Assembly (NCBI RefSeq): GCF_000423745.1
Contig: NZ_AUIO01000001.1
Span: forward strand, 310,001 to 374,000
Length of the DNA stretch: 64,000 nt
Source of the DNA: Streptococcus plurextorum DSM 22810
Lineage (GTDB): Bacteria; Bacillota; Bacilli; Lactobacillales; Streptococcaceae
Reading direction: 5' to 3'
Shown: piece by piece, positions 36,403-48,216 of the stretch
Position numbering within the stretch: position 1 is the first letter of the stretch
Layout: every line of letters starts with the position of its first letter
Position numbers and translations under genes: made by a program
Notes under the pieces: model-generated
The model's input: only the letters and a program-made list of their open reading frames with translations
Databases searched by the model: none
What the model was told of the DNA's origin: nothing

Positions 36403-36438
36403 AACCCCTTCTGAAGCTGAATTTCAGAAGGGGTTTTA
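36403..36438 (+). terminator. Terminator of the zinc metallopeptidase gene
   Basis: A 13-bp stem (AACCCCTTCTGAA and its complement) with a 7-nt loop and a TTTT tail follows 6 bp after the stop. Confidence 0.85.
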
Positions 36439-36536
36439 TACTTCTCTTTCTGTGACAGCTACTAGCCTATAGTTGAATGCCATTTGCTGTCTAAAACAGT
36501 GATGATTTGCAGGTTGAATAAAGAGCAAGGACTTCC

Positions 36537-37736
36537 TCAGTCAAACAGACCCAAACCGTTCATAAATGCTGTAAATCTTCCTTCTACAGTCATCTCTTTA
36601 ATGATTTCTGTGATCAAATAAACCTGAATAGATAGTAAGTCATCTGTTACACTTTGCTGACAAAACCGCTCTAATTGCTGATAGATATCATCAATCCTCG
36701 TGAAAGTCAGCTTAATATCTGATTTTTGCTGTAAACCAATTTCCCGATAAGACATCTTATCCTGACTAGCAACTAATTCCTCGTAGCCTTTGTCAATATA
36801 AGTTATCCCAAAGTAGTCAGGCTTTCCGCCACGTTCAAGTAACCTAGCGTAACCAATCAGACCCGTTGCCATCAGGGCACGATCCTTATCAGACAATCCC
36901 CATTCCTCGCAAAATTCTCGTTCCATAGCAGAAATGATCAAGGCATCCAAGTTGGAAGGATTTAACTGTCTATAATCCTTTTGCCATTCTACGGATCCAG
37001 AACCTGATGGGGCATAGCGGTTACGATTGGCTTTAGAATTGGCACCTTGTCTAGCAATCAGCAGATGACGATCCGCTGTAATGACTAAGGTAGAAGCGCC
37101 TAAGAAGTTAGCACTTCTACTATTGGTCAAACTATAAAGTTCATTATCTTCATTGGACAGTAACGTTTTGCCTGAAAAATAAAGGCCAATCTCTTGCTGA
37201 TGATAGAAGTTTTTATAAACAATTTCATGGGAACACTGGCCGTCATAATACCCAACTTTACCAATGCCTATATGCCCACCATCCTTAAAATGCTCTACCA
37301 GCAGACTCTGATGTTGCCTCACCAATTTCCCATTATTCATAAAACGGTTTTTTGATAAATTAACCTTCATAATTTTAGGCAGAAGTTCCAGAAGAACCGC
37401 TGGCAGATTATAATTAGGAGCTTTGAACAGTAACGGGATATTTTTCCCCTCCTGCAATAGTTGATTGATTACCGGACTCATCACATAATATTCCTTACCG
37501 TAAGTCCCTTTTTCAAAAACACTAACCTGATAGCCAGATTTCTGATAGTCATGCGGTAAGCTTAATGTCTCTTTTAGAGCTGTTTTGTCACTCTCATCAA
37601 GTGTCTCAATCATAATATTCTCAATCAACTTGTGATAACGTCTAAAACTCATCACAAGAGCAGAGACCAGTACCAAAAGAAGTAACCAAAAAGACGTGAG
37701 GTATTTCTCAAGGTTTAGGTTAAAGAAAAAACTCAA
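36537..37736 (-). CDS. Membrane-anchored protein with a degenerate Nudix-like domain
   Basis: This 399-residue protein has one N-terminal membrane segment (about 13-31), a middle domain I do not recognise (about 60-210), and a C-terminal domain (about 215-390) that looks Nudix-like. There REFCEEWGL fits the second half of the Nudix box (REUxEExGU), but the Gly and first Glu are not at the usual spacing. The frame starts with TTG at 37736 and has no strong Shine-Dalgarno. The next in-frame ATG (codon 29) would remove the membrane segment. The gene lies 136 bp downstream of the PP2C gene on the same strand. No function can be named. A nucleotide-derived ligand or substrate is a guess from the fold. 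Confidence 0.6.
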   Translation of the reverse strand: MSFFFNLNLEKYLTSFWLLLLVLVSALVMSFRRYHKLIENIMIETLDESDKTALKETLSLPHDYQKSGYQVSVFEKGTYGKEYYVMSPVINQLLQEGKNIPLLFKAPNYNLPAVLLELLPKIMKVNLSKNRFMNNGKLVRQHQSLLVEHFKDGGHIGIGKVGYYDGQCSHEIVYKNFYHQQEIGLYFSGKTLLSNEDNELYSLTNSRSANFLGASTLVITADRHLLIARQGANSKANRNRYAPSGSGSVEWQKDYRQLNPSNLDALIISAMEREFCEEWGLSDKDRALMATGLIGYARLLERGGKPDYFGITYIDKGYEELVASQDKMSYREIGLQQKSDIKLTFTRIDDIYQQLERFCQQSVTDDLLSIQVYLITEIIKEMTVEGRFTAFMNGLGLFD

Positions 37737-37872
37737 GGAGTCCCTAAAGGAGAATAAATTATTGAGAAGAACGCTTAAAATAAGGAGCGTTCACCCAAAG
37801 TATTGCTTTACTGCTGTGTAAAACAAGTCGATTCTACCTGTAATAGCATAAAAATATTTGTTAATTAAGATT

Positions 37873-38658
37873 TTACGATGTTTCATAACGTATTCCAATC
37901 AGGCTGATATCATCTCTCTTCTTAAACTGGCTTAAATCTACATGGTTATTGGCAAAACAGGATTGCAAAGCATCGATCACCTGTTGTGGCGAATAGGTCA
38001 ATGCTTCTAGTTTCTGGTTGGGCAAACAATAGTCCACAAAGCCATCCGAACATAGCATAATACGATCATGATTGGTCAGCTCCAAACTCCCTAAAAGGGC
38101 ATAAGCCAATCCCTGACCATCAATAGAGCCAATCCAATAGCCATCTGCTTGATTTAACTTTTGACGTGTCTTTTGCAGGATAGCCTTTCGCTTCTGTGGG
38201 TCTTCAACCTTAGCAAGCAGTTGCTTGTCTTGAGCTGCAAGGGGCCAAATGCGATCATCTGTTAGCACCTGCTTCCCTTCAATAATGAGGTAAGAATCTC
38301 CTAAAATATAATAGTCTAAATGCCCGTCAATTATTCTCGCAAAAACCAACGTAAAGGTTGGCAACATATAGTGAGGACAGTCTGTCCTTATTTTCTCCTC
38401 CTTCAAGAGATTTTCCCGAACCATCTGGACACTCTCTTGAACAATGGATAGCAAAGACTTCTGGTCATCTAAGTGCTGCCTTAGGGCTTGGTCAAGACGT
38501 CTCACTAAAACCGCTGAATCTGTATCTTCCTCAAAGAGTCGAATACCATAAAGATCCGTCACACCGTCCATTAACCAAAAATAATGCCCAGAATAGCCAA
38601 TCATATCTTCATTTGATTGATTGGTCCCTTGAATTGAAATGACCTGTTCAACAATCAT
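37873..38658 (-). CDS. PP2C-family protein phosphatase
   Basis: A 261-residue phosphatase of the metal-dependent PP2C (PPM) fold. Visible motifs are NQSNEDM (about 12-18), WLMDGVTDLYG (28-38) with the metal-binding Asp-Gly, LGDSYL (about 119-124), CSDGF (about 204-208), and KRDDISLIGI near the end with another metal-binding Asp. Streptococci normally have one PP2C (Stp) next to the kinase PknB/Stk. Here no kinase is adjacent, so this is a separate phosphatase. It is followed by the membrane-anchored Nudix-like gene, and the two probably work together. Confidence 0.78.
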   Translation of the reverse strand: MIVEQVISIQGTNQSNEDMIGYSGHYFWLMDGVTDLYGIRLFEEDTDSAVLVRRLDQALRQHLDDQKSLLSIVQESVQMVRENLLKEEKIRTDCPHYMLPTFTLVFARIIDGHLDYYILGDSYLIIEGKQVLTDDRIWPLAAQDKQLLAKVEDPQKRKAILQKTRQKLNQADGYWIGSIDGQGLAYALLGSLELTNHDRIMLCSDGFVDYCLPNQKLEALTYSPQQVIDALQSCFANNHVDLSQFKKRDDISLIGIRYETS

Positions 38659-38863
38659 AATACTTGCCTCTCTTTACTAAGTAGTATAGCTTCTAACAAG
38701 AAAATTGACAAGTCCCTATGTCTAGTCTGCCTGTCAGAAGTCCCTGAAACTTGCTTCGACAATCGACTTTTGTCTAGAACATTAGCTCACCCACTCTGCT
38801 TGAAAAAAAAAACAGACTGTTATTGGTTGGCACAGTGACATAAAAGCCAAACCATTTCTCCTG

Positions 38864-38900
38864 ATAAAAAATGCCTGAAACTCTGCTGCTTCAGGCATGT
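38864..38900 (-). terminator. Terminator of the atp operon
   Basis: ATGCCTGAA pairs with TTTCAGGCAT on the minus strand, followed by a T-run, about 30 bp after the atpC stop. The rest of the 271-bp gap to the PP2C start shows no gene. Confidence 0.8.
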
Positions 38901-38929
38901 TATCATCTAAATCCTCAAATCAAAGGCAA

Positions 38930-39349
38930 TCATTTATGACTGCCGACATGTATTCGATTTAAGGCGCGTTGAAGCGCTACTTTAGCACGGCGAACTTGGT
39001 CAATATCATGAATAGCTTGCGCTTGATCAAGAGCACGCTCTGCACGAAGTCTGGCACGCTCTGCACGGCTAACATCGATGTCTCGTTCCCTCTCTGCTGA
39101 ATTTGCCACAATCGTAACAAGATTATTCTTAACTTCAATGATTCCGCCATTGACGGCGACCCAGTCCACATGGCTATCGTCATCAATGCGACGAATCTTC
39201 ATCTCATGAACATCTAGTGACGCAATAAAATTGATGTGATGAGGTAGAATTCCCATCTCTCCATTTTTTGTCCGAACCGAAATATAGTTCGCATGATGAT
39301 CGTATTTAATCCCATCAGGCGTAACGACCTGAACTGTCATATGTGCCAT
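38930..39349 (-). CDS. atpC: F1Fo ATP synthase subunit epsilon
   Basis: The epsilon subunit of the F1 central stalk couples rotation and inhibits ATPase activity. Its 139 residues show the N-terminal beta-barrel domain ([24 protein letters not shown] region, [10 protein letters not shown]) and the C-terminal helical hairpin rich in Arg/Ala ([14 protein letters not shown]). It is the last gene of atpEBFHAGDC, 9 bp after atpD, and a terminator follows. Confidence 0.96.
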   Translation of the reverse strand: MAHMTVQVVTPDGIKYDHHANYISVRTKNGEMGILPHHINFIASLDVHEMKIRRIDDDSHVDWVAVNGGIIEVKNNLVTIVANSAERERDIDVSRAERARLRAERALDQAQAIHDIDQVRRAKVALQRALNRIHVGSHK

Positions 39350-39358
39350 AGAGACCTC

Positions 39359-40984
<1,626 letters not shown>

Positions 40985-41866
40985 TCATTCGAGTGCGTTA
41001 GCACCAGCTACGATTTCTGTAATTTCTTGTGTAATGGCCGATTGCCGTGCACGATTATACTGAATCGTCAAGTCATCAATCACATGCTTCGCATTATCGG
41101 TTGCGGTTTGCATGGCTGTCATACCTGCAGCATGTTCTGCTGTCTTAGCATCAACAATGGCTCCATAAATCAGACTCTCCGTATATTGCGGCAAGAGTTG
41201 CTCTAAAATTTCCGTCCGACTAGGCTCTAATTCAAATCCTGCTACACCTTCTTCTGTTGCCTCTTCTGCTACCAAATCAGAAAGAGGCAGCATTTTTTGA
41301 ACACGTACCTGACTGGTAATACTGTTCACATGATGGTTATAACACACATAAAGCTCATCAAAGAAACCTTGTCTATACATTTCTACAGATTGAGAGATGA
41401 TTTGACTCACCTGCTCAAAGGAGGGCTGATCTTCCAAGCCACGCATCTCGAAAGAGACGGGCAATCCCCTATTCTTGAAAAAATCAGCCCCAATAGACCC
41501 AATAGAGATAATGGCATAATCGTCAGCACCATCTTCATGATAGTCTGCGATTAATTCCAAAATAGCTTTGAGAAGCTTCGCATTATAGCCACCGACCAGC
41601 CCTTTATCTGAGGTGATCACAATGTAGCCTGTCTTTTTAATCGGCCTAGCGGCTAACATAGGATTATCAGACCCTGAAATTAATTCTGACTTTAAAAAAT
41701 CGGTTGTAATTTGACGAATCTTTGAAGCATAGATTTGATAGTCTCTTGCAGCTTGTTCGGCTTTGACCAGCTTTGCAGAAGAGACCATCTTCATGGCACT
41801 GGTAATCTTACTGGTTTTTTCCGTAGAGAGGATTTTAGATTTAATTTCACTTAGGGATCCTGCCAT
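40985..41866 (-). CDS. atpG: F1Fo ATP synthase subunit gamma
   Basis: The rotating shaft of F1. Its 293 residues have the N-terminal helix starting [28 protein letters not shown], the [13 protein letters not shown] segment (about 78-90), and the C-terminal helix with [11 protein letters not shown] and [15 protein letters not shown]. It lies 12 bp after atpA, with a good GAGGA Shine-Dalgarno. Confidence 0.97.
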   Translation of the reverse strand: MAGSLSEIKSKILSTEKTSKITSAMKMVSSAKLVKAEQAARDYQIYASKIRQITTDFLKSELISGSDNPMLAARPIKKTGYIVITSDKGLVGGYNAKLLKAILELIADYHEDGADDYAIISIGSIGADFFKNRGLPVSFEMRGLEDQPSFEQVSQIISQSVEMYRQGFFDELYVCYNHHVNSITSQVRVQKMLPLSDLVAEEATEEGVAGFELEPSRTEILEQLLPQYTESLIYGAIVDAKTAEHAAGMTAMQTATDNAKHVIDDLTIQYNRARQSAITQEITEIVAGANALE

Positions 41867-41878
41867 AATCAGTCCTCC

Positions 41879-43387
41879 TTAAGCATTTAAAAATGATTGA
41901 TCTTTAAAATCTTGAATAGCCGCATCTAAGACACCATCCTCAGGTAAGTCTTTTGTCGTGCGAATCAGATCAAAAATGTAGCTGTAATGCCTGTCAAAAT
42001 AGTCATATAATTCCGACTCAAAGGTGAGAATATCATTTACTGGAATATCATCCAAGAAACCATGGGTCAAAGCATATAGGATAACGACTTGTTTCTCAAC
42101 TGGCAAAGGCTTGTGTAGGGGCTGTTTCAGAACTTCCACCGTACGGCGACCACGATTCAGTTTGGCCTGAGTCGCCGCATCAAGATCTGATCCAAATTGC
42201 GTAAAGGCCTCAAGCTCACGATAAGAAGCTAAATCTAGACGAAGGGTACCTGCTACCTTTTTCATGGCCTTAATTTGTGCAGCTCCTCCCACACGCGACA
42301 CCGAAGAACCGGCATCAATAGCAGGACGAATACCCGAATTAAAAAGATTTTCCTTTAAGAAAATTTGACCATCTGTAATTGAAATCACATTAGTCGCAAT
42401 GTAGGCTGAGATATCCCCTGCCTGTGTTTCGATAAATGGCAGAGCGGTTATTGAACCTCCACCCAATTCATCTGAAACCTTTGCTGAACGTTCAAGAAGA
42501 CGGCTATGAAGGTAGAAAACATCACCTGGATAGGCTTCTCGTCCTGGCGGACGACGAAGCAGCAAGGACAATTCACGATAGGCTACCGCCTGTTTTGACA
42601 AATCATCATAGACAATGAGAACATGCTTGCCTTGATACATGAATTCCTCAGCCATGGCCACACCTGCATAAGGAGCGATAAAAAGTAAAGGGGATGGTTG
42701 TGAAGCTGAAGCTGTCACAACAATGGTGTAGTCCAAAGCCCCGTATTGACGTAGCGTTTCTACTTGCGTCCGTACGGTTGATTCTTTTTGCCCAATAGCC
42801 ACATAGATACAAATCACATCATTTCCCTTTTGATTGAGAATGGCGTCAATGGCAATGGACGTTTTACCCGTCTGACGATCCCCAATAATAAGCTCACGCT
42901 GACCACGACCAATTGGCACGAGGGCATCGATAGCTTTTAGGCCAGTTTGCATAGGTTCTGAAACAGACTTGCGTTGCATGACTCCAGGAGCAGGTGTTTC
43001 TACAGGTCTAAACCCAGTTGTCGCAATATCGCCTAGACCATCCACTGGCTGTCCTAGAGGATTGACCACACGACCAATCAAAGCGTCGCCAACGGGCACC
43101 TCCATAATTTTTCCAGTGCGCTTGACAATGTCTCCCTCTCGAATGTCCAAATAATCACCTAGAATGATAATCCCAACATCACTGGTTTCAAGGTTCTGTG
43201 CCATTCCGTATGAGCCATTTGAAAACTCTAATAATTCTCCACTCATGGCCGCATTTAGGCCACTGGCACGAGCAATACCATCACCAACATAGGTAACAAT
43301 ACCCGTTTCTGTGATTTCAAAGTTTGGTTGAAAGTCATCAATTTGTGCCTTAATCAAAGCACTGATTTCTTGTGCATTTATAGCCAA
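41879..43387 (-). CDS. atpA: F1Fo ATP synthase subunit alpha
   Basis: The non-catalytic nucleotide-binding F1 subunit. I place the start at a TTG (43387), giving MAINAQEIS and 502 residues, as in other streptococci. Two GTG codons further upstream (43399, 43396) would add four residues. The P-loop GDRQTGKT is at 169-176, and the alpha/beta signature [13 protein letters not shown] is near 362-374. It is the fifth gene of the operon, 21 bp after atpH. Confidence 0.97.
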   Translation of the reverse strand: MAINAQEISALIKAQIDDFQPNFEITETGIVTYVGDGIARASGLNAAMSGELLEFSNGSYGMAQNLETSDVGIIILGDYLDIREGDIVKRTGKIMEVPVGDALIGRVVNPLGQPVDGLGDIATTGFRPVETPAPGVMQRKSVSEPMQTGLKAIDALVPIGRGQRELIIGDRQTGKTSIAIDAILNQKGNDVICIYVAIGQKESTVRTQVETLRQYGALDYTIVVTASASQPSPLLFIAPYAGVAMAEEFMYQGKHVLIVYDDLSKQAVAYRELSLLLRRPPGREAYPGDVFYLHSRLLERSAKVSDELGGGSITALPFIETQAGDISAYIATNVISITDGQIFLKENLFNSGIRPAIDAGSSVSRVGGAAQIKAMKKVAGTLRLDLASYRELEAFTQFGSDLDAATQAKLNRGRRTVEVLKQPLHKPLPVEKQVVILYALTHGFLDDIPVNDILTFESELYDYFDRHYSYIFDLIRTTKDLPEDGVLDAAIQDFKDQSFLNA

Positions 43388-43408
43388 GCCATACACCACT
43401 TTCTATTT

Positions 43409-43942
43409 TTACAATTTTTGTTTAATGTCTTGAATCTGCGTTTGCACACTGGCATCGATAATTTGGTTATTCACCTTAATCACAAAACCACCCAATAATT
43501 TTTCATCAAGCGTTTCAATCAACCGATGCGTTTTAATCAGGAATTTCGTTTCAACAATATGACGCAAACGCTCTTTTTGAAGTTGAGTCAATGGCTGTGC
43601 TACCACCACTTCCATGTCAAAAATTTGTGTCTCCTCACCAATTTTGACAATAACTTCTTGCAAGATCGGTAGAATCATCCCAAATTCGTCTTCTGTTGCT
43701 AATGATTCTAACAGCTGATTGAGGTAGCGATGCCCTGAATGAGGCAACTGACGAATCAAGCCCATCTTCTCGACTTTTTCAAAACGTTCTGAGGTCAAGA
43801 CAGCATCTAATTTTGTCTCTTCAAAAATGTCTAGAATTTGGGAGACATCCTCATAGACGACCGCTAATTGATCTGAATCCTTAGCTTTTTGCACGACCTC
43901 TAAAGCGTATTTATGCACCAAAGCATCTTTTTTCAAATCCAT
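43409..43942 (-). CDS. atpH: F1Fo ATP synthase subunit delta
   Basis: The delta subunit joins F1 to the peripheral stalk. Its 177 residues start MDLKKDALVHKYALEVV and form a helical N-terminal domain, followed by the OSCP-type C-terminus with ETLDEKLLGGFVIKVNNQIIDASV. Its ATG shares one base with the atpF stop (TAATG), which points to translational coupling. Confidence 0.95.
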   Translation of the reverse strand: MDLKKDALVHKYALEVVQKAKDSDQLAVVYEDVSQILDIFEETKLDAVLTSERFEKVEKMGLIRQLPHSGHRYLNQLLESLATEDEFGMILPILQEVIVKIGEETQIFDMEVVVAQPLTQLQKERLRHIVETKFLIKTHRLIETLDEKLLGGFVIKVNNQIIDASVQTQIQDIKQKL

Positions 43943-44451
43943 TAGTTTTCTCCCAAGCGATCCAAATAGCGATCAACCAGAGCGGTTTTTTCACTAGCGT
44001 CTAATTTTTCCAAGAGAATCCGCTCCGCCAAATCAATAGCCAGTTTTGCCACTTCCTCTTTAGCGGCTTCTATGGCATCAGCCTTAATTTGTTCTGCATC
44101 TACTTTGGCCTTATCTTTAATAGCCTGTGCTTCTTCTTTTGCCTGACTCAGAATAGCTTCCCGATCGTGTGAGGCTCTAGCATTGGCTTGTCCAACGATA
44201 CGACTAGCCTCTAAGCGACTTGCTTTTAGTGCTTCTTCTTGCTCTTTGATATAGTTTTCTGCTTGTGTACGCGCTGTCTCTGCTTTCTCTAAATCCTTTG
44301 AAATCTTATCTGCACGCGCATCAAAAATACCGACGATATGTTTCCAGGCAAAGATTCGTAATAATACCATCAAAAGGACAAAGGATCCTGTCACGATGAT
44401 AAAGTTGCCAAGAATAGCTCCTGTCGTAATGCTATGTAATACCATAAGCAT
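43942..44451 (-). CDS. atpF: F1Fo ATP synthase subunit b
   Basis: The b subunit of the peripheral stalk. Its 169 residues have one N-terminal membrane segment (about 14-34), then a long charged coiled coil rich in Ala, Glu, Lys and Gln. A second ATG lies two codons downstream (44445), and either could start. It is the third gene of the operon, 19 bp after atpB. Confidence 0.95.
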   Translation of the reverse strand: MLMVLHSITTGAILGNFIIVTGSFVLLMVLLRIFAWKHIVGIFDARADKISKDLEKAETARTQAENYIKEQEEALKASRLEASRIVGQANARASHDREAILSQAKEEAQAIKDKAKVDAEQIKADAIEAAKEEVAKLAIDLAERILLEKLDASEKTALVDRYLDRLGEN

Positions 44452-44470
44452 CTCGTTTCCTTCCTAATAC

Positions 44471-45184
44471 TTAATGACTATGACCGTTAACCTTATTGCT
44501 CAAATACATTGAGGTTAACATGGTGAAAATATAAGCCTGCAGACATGAAATAAAGACTGAGAAGCCTATCCATAACATGGTTAATAGAAAGGCAACAGGC
44601 TGCCAAAGGGTATGCACATGGCTTAAATTAACCAATAAACCAATTAAAACCTCACCAGCATAAATATTTCCATAAAGGCGAAGCGCCAAAGACAGAAAAT
44701 TTGTAAACTCCTCTATAATGTTCATGGGAGTCATTGCTGGGGGCGTCACAAATCCTTTTAAATAAGCTTTAAATCCACGTTGACGAATGCCTTCGACATG
44801 ACAAACCACCGTGACAATTAGAGAAAGGCCAAAATCAAAAAGCATATTTGCTGTTGGTGACATCCAAACATTTTCACCTTCTGGCGTTTGCAACTTGGTC
44901 ATCAAACCGAGATTATTGCCCACTAATAAGAACATGAAAAGACTAAATAAAAAAAGTGAGTATTTTCTTGCATAGGTCTCACCTAAATTGCCCTTACTAA
45001 AGTTAAACACAAATTCATAAGCAAATTCTAGTAGGTTTTGCTTTCCTGAAGGTTTCAATGCCATATTCCGACTAGCCCAATAAACTAAGGTAAAGACAAT
45101 TAAAACCGTCAATAGCGACATGGCTAAAATCGTCACATCTAAGTCAATTGGACCCAGATGCAGTATTGGATTCGATTCTTCCAA
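44471..45184 (-). CDS. atpB: F1Fo ATP synthase subunit a
   Basis: The proton-channel subunit a of Fo. The 237 residues begin [13 protein letters not shown] from a TTG start with a strong AAGGAGG Shine-Dalgarno 8 bp upstream; no ATG fits better. There are five to six membrane segments. The conserved Arg of the channel lies in [16 protein letters not shown] (about 165-180), and the C-terminal [13 protein letters not shown] segment is present. It is the second gene of the operon. Confidence 0.95.
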   Translation of the reverse strand: MEESNPILHLGPIDLDVTILAMSLLTVLIVFTLVYWASRNMALKPSGKQNLLEFAYEFVFNFSKGNLGETYARKYSLFLFSLFMFLLVGNNLGLMTKLQTPEGENVWMSPTANMLFDFGLSLIVTVVCHVEGIRQRGFKAYLKGFVTPPAMTPMNIIEEFTNFLSLALRLYGNIYAGEVLIGLLVNLSHVHTLWQPVAFLLTMLWIGFSVFISCLQAYIFTMLTSMYLSNKVNGHSH

Positions 45185-45221
45185 GGGAGTCCCTCCTTAT
45201 CTCTCTATTCTACCTATCGAC

Positions 45222-45419
45222 TTACATGATAAATGCCATACCCAGAGTGATAAAGAAGATTGCTTCTACAAAGGCAATACCCATGAACATGGTCCCCATA
45301 AATTTTCCATAGAGCTCTGGCTGACGTGCAGATGCTTTTAAAACATTGCTCACAATTAAACCATTTCCAATCGCACAACCAAGTCCTGCAAGGCCAAGTC
45401 CTAAAATACCCAAATTCAT
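45222..45419 (-). CDS. atpE: F1Fo ATP synthase subunit c
   Basis: A 65-residue proteolipid forming the rotor ring. There are two membrane helices: a Gly-rich first one (GLGLAGLGCAIGNG) and a second with the proton-binding Glu52 in FVEAIFF. They are joined by the polar loop ARQPE (31-35). It is the first gene of atpEBFHAGDC. A near-consensus promoter and an AAGGAGAA Shine-Dalgarno lie directly upstream. Confidence 0.96.
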   Translation of the reverse strand: MNLGILGLGLAGLGCAIGNGLIVSNVLKASARQPELYGKFMGTMFMGIAFVEAIFFITLGMAFIM

Positions 45420-45453
45420 TAAGAATTCTCCTTAAAAATTTTTTTACCCAGTC

Positions 45454-45482
45454 ATTTTAGTCCTATTTTTTTTAATTGTCAA
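45454..45482 (-). promoter_or_regulatory. atp operon promoter
   Basis: The minus strand has a consensus -35 TTGACA (45477-45482), a 17-bp spacer and -10 TAAAAT (45454-45459), 35 bp upstream of atpE. Confidence 0.75.
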
Positions 45483-45564
45483 TGAAACACTTCTATTTTT
45501 AAGGCTTTCACGAGGGAAGTGACCAGTTTGACTGACTAATACTGACCTTTGGCCGATTGATTTC

Positions 45565-45597
45565 AAAAAACGTGCCCCAAATGGAAGCACGTTTTGA
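45565..45597 (-). terminator. Terminator between glgA and the atp operon
   Basis: AAAACGTGC pairs with GCACGTTTT, followed by a T-run on the minus strand, about 60 bp after the glgA stop. It isolates the glycogen operon from atp. Confidence 0.75.
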
Positions 45598-45655
45598 ACT
45601 TAGATAAAGCTTATTTTCTAGCTATGATAAGCTAAAAAGCTCTGCAAGGATTGCC

Positions 45656-47086
45656 TTAGGCAAGTTCTTGATACAACTCCATATAAGCTTGGCTTGCCGT
45701 ATCCCATGAAAAATCTCTGGTCATGGCATTTTGCTGTAGCATTTTCCAGTCATCTGGTCGATTGTGATAAACCTCTAAAGCAAGCTCAAGGGTCTTTGTC
45801 ATCCAATAGCCCGAAAACTCACCAAATGTAAACCCTGTTCCTGTCTGATCAAAGGCATTATAAGGCGTTACTGTGTCACGCAAGCCTCCCACCTCAGAGA
45901 CCAAGGGGAGTGTCCCATAGCGCATTGCCATCATCTGAGAGAGACCGCACGGCTCAAATGCAGACGGCATTAAGAAGAGATCTGCTCCTGCGTAAATCTG
46001 CTGAGCCAAGGTCAAATCGAATGTCAGATTTGCAGAAAGTTTGTGGGGATAAGTCTGTCCAAACCAAGCAAAACTTTGTTCATAGGCGTCATATCCTGTC
46101 CCTAACAGAGCAATCTGTACATCGTACTGCAAGATATTGTGCAGTTCATTGACCACAAGATCAAAGCCTTTTTGATCCGTCAAGCGTGAGACAATCCCAA
46201 TCAAAGGCACATCATCTCGAACTGGCAAGCCTAAACGCTCTTGAAGAGCACTTTTATTCTTGGCTTTTCCTGATAAATCCTTACTGGAGAAATGATGTGG
46301 AAGCATTGCATCTGTCTCTGGGTCAAAGAGAGCCGTATCAATACCGTTGACGATTCCCGATAATTTTCCAGACTCCATGCGCATCATCTGATCGAGTCCC
46401 TTACCAAAAGCTGGCGTCTGAATTTCACTAGCATAACTTGGTGAGACGGTCGTTACACGGTCTGCATAAAGGATTGCTGCTTTCATCCAGTTAAGGCAAT
46501 TATTCCACCGCAAGGTACCATCGGCATAGCGCTCATGTCCGACGCCAAAAAGGTCTCCTAAGATAATAGGATCAAACTGCCCCTGAAACTCGATATTATG
46601 GATTGTAAAGATTGATTTAATGCGACGATAAGCCTCTATCCAATGATACTTTTCTTTAAGGAGAAAAGGCATCATTGCTGTGTGGTAATCGTGAACATGG
46701 AGAATATCTGGGATAAAAGACACTCTTTCCATCATTTCAAGAGCTGCTAGTTGGAAGAAGGCAAAACGCTCACCATCATCCCAGTCGCCATAAACTTTCC
46801 CTCTAAAGAAATATTGCTGATTATCAATGAAATAGAAAGTGACCTTATCACGAACAAGTTTCTTAATACCGACATAAGCGCGACGCCAACCAACAGCCGT
46901 GTAAAAAGAGAGAAGGTCTTCAACCTGATGGCCAAATTTAGCATCAACAACATCGTAATAAGGAAGAACAACTGCTACCTCATGCCCCTTTTGAGCAAGA
47001 GACTTGGGCAAGGCTCCGATAACATCTCCCAGCCCTCCAGTCTTAGCAAAAGGCGCACCTTCTGCTGCTACGAACAAAAGTTTCAT
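45656..47086 (-). CDS. glgA: Glycogen synthase (ADP-glucose type)
   Basis: A GT5 enzyme that extends alpha-1,4-glucan from ADP-glucose. The 476 residues have the ADP-glucose binding KTGGLGDV motif (15-22), [22 protein letters not shown] (about 289-310, showing the start of the C-terminal domain), and the PSAFEPCGL and GGLRDTV motifs near the end. It is the last gene of glgBCDA. Its ATG overlaps the glgD stop by 4 bp. Confidence 0.96.
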   Translation of the reverse strand: MKLLFVAAEGAPFAKTGGLGDVIGALPKSLAQKGHEVAVVLPYYDVVDAKFGHQVEDLLSFYTAVGWRRAYVGIKKLVRDKVTFYFIDNQQYFFRGKVYGDWDDGERFAFFQLAALEMMERVSFIPDILHVHDYHTAMMPFLLKEKYHWIEAYRRIKSIFTIHNIEFQGQFDPIILGDLFGVGHERYADGTLRWNNCLNWMKAAILYADRVTTVSPSYASEIQTPAFGKGLDQMMRMESGKLSGIVNGIDTALFDPETDAMLPHHFSSKDLSGKAKNKSALQERLGLPVRDDVPLIGIVSRLTDQKGFDLVVNELHNILQYDVQIALLGTGYDAYEQSFAWFGQTYPHKLSANLTFDLTLAQQIYAGADLFLMPSAFEPCGLSQMMAMRYGTLPLVSEVGGLRDTVTPYNAFDQTGTGFTFGEFSGYWMTKTLELALEVYHNRPDDWKMLQQNAMTRDFSWDTASQAYMELYQELA

Positions 47087-48216
47087 TGAATAATATCTCC
47101 TGTGATTTCAAGACCTTTCGTAATGACTAATGGTTTGTCCGCACTGCCTCGAAGCGTCACACCTGCTGGGACAGTCACGTTTTTATCAATGATAGCATAC
47201 TCAATCGTTGCACCTTCTCCGATTGTAACCTTTGGAAAAATGACTGAATCTGCTACTCTAGCACCTTCTGCCACACGACAGTTACGTGAAATAATTGAGT
47301 GTTCCACATGCCCCGTGATGATAGAACCTGAGGCAAACTGTGAATTTTTCACCTGTGACTGGTCATCAAAATACGTAGACTCTTCGTTCTTGACTTTTGT
47401 GTAAACCTTTTGATTACCGTAGAAGAGGGCATAGAATTTCTGAGGATCGAGCATGTCCATATTCGCATCATAATAAGATTTAACAGAAGTAATATTAGAC
47501 AAATAACCTGTGTGTTCGTAAGCCAAAGCGCCATCAGTTACGATTAAATCACGAAGCAGGTAGCGAATTTTACGAGGTTTTTCTTTTTGAGCCTCTTCCT
47601 CTAGTTTTTCAATGAGATATGGCGTATTCACCACGTAAATATCCGCTGACATTGGAACAGGTTCATCAGATTGATCCGCATCAAGCTTGCCAATAACAGT
47701 ATCGTACTGGTCTATATTTAGCAATTCATTGGCTGGTGAGACATAATCTTTCATCAGCTTTTTATAGACAACTGTCAATTGGCGATGATTGGCATTATGC
47801 AAGTGAATGACCTGTTTCAGGTTGATATTTGCTAAGATATCACAAGACATGTAAACGGTCTGATCAGAACCTGAGCGACGAAGGTAATTAAGGATCTGAC
47901 CGTAGTAATCCTCATCTGCATAAATGCTCTCTTCATCAGAATTATAAAACCCTAAGAAATAGTGACTGAGGAGAGTGTTAAGCCCCCACTCGCGACCTGA
48001 GCGAATATGGTCAAAAATAGAACGAATATTTTGCCCGCGGAAAACCCCATAAATGCTACGAATACCTGCATTTGCAAGGCTTGAAAGCTGAAAATCAATG
48101 AGGCGATATTTCCCGTCAAATGGCAAACTTGCTAAAGGGCGATTGGCTGTCAAACTTCCCATATCCGGATATCCAATCGCATTCCCGAGAATGGCTGTGT
48201 ACTTATCAATCTTCAT
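47083..48216 (-). CDS. glgD: Glucose-1-phosphate adenylyltransferase-like subunit GlgD
   Basis: The regulatory partner of GlgC found in Firmicute glycogen operons. The 377 residues have a nucleotidyltransferase-like domain in which the GGxGTRL loop is replaced by [14 protein letters not shown], so it is probably not catalytic alone. A left-handed beta-helix C-terminus follows (repeats such as [14 protein letters not shown]). The start overlaps the glgC end by 11 bp and the stop overlaps glgA by 4 bp, so the whole block is coupled. Confidence 0.93.
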   Translation of the reverse strand: MKIDKYTAILGNAIGYPDMGSLTANRPLASLPFDGKYRLIDFQLSSLANAGIRSIYGVFRGQNIRSIFDHIRSGREWGLNTLLSHYFLGFYNSDEESIYADEDYYGQILNYLRRSGSDQTVYMSCDILANINLKQVIHLHNANHRQLTVVYKKLMKDYVSPANELLNIDQYDTVIGKLDADQSDEPVPMSADIYVVNTPYLIEKLEEEAQKEKPRKIRYLLRDLIVTDGALAYEHTGYLSNITSVKSYYDANMDMLDPQKFYALFYGNQKVYTKVKNEESTYFDDQSQVKNSQFASGSIITGHVEHSIISRNCRVAEGARVADSVIFPKVTIGEGATIEYAIIDKNVTVPAGVTLRGSADKPLVITKGLEITGDIIQ

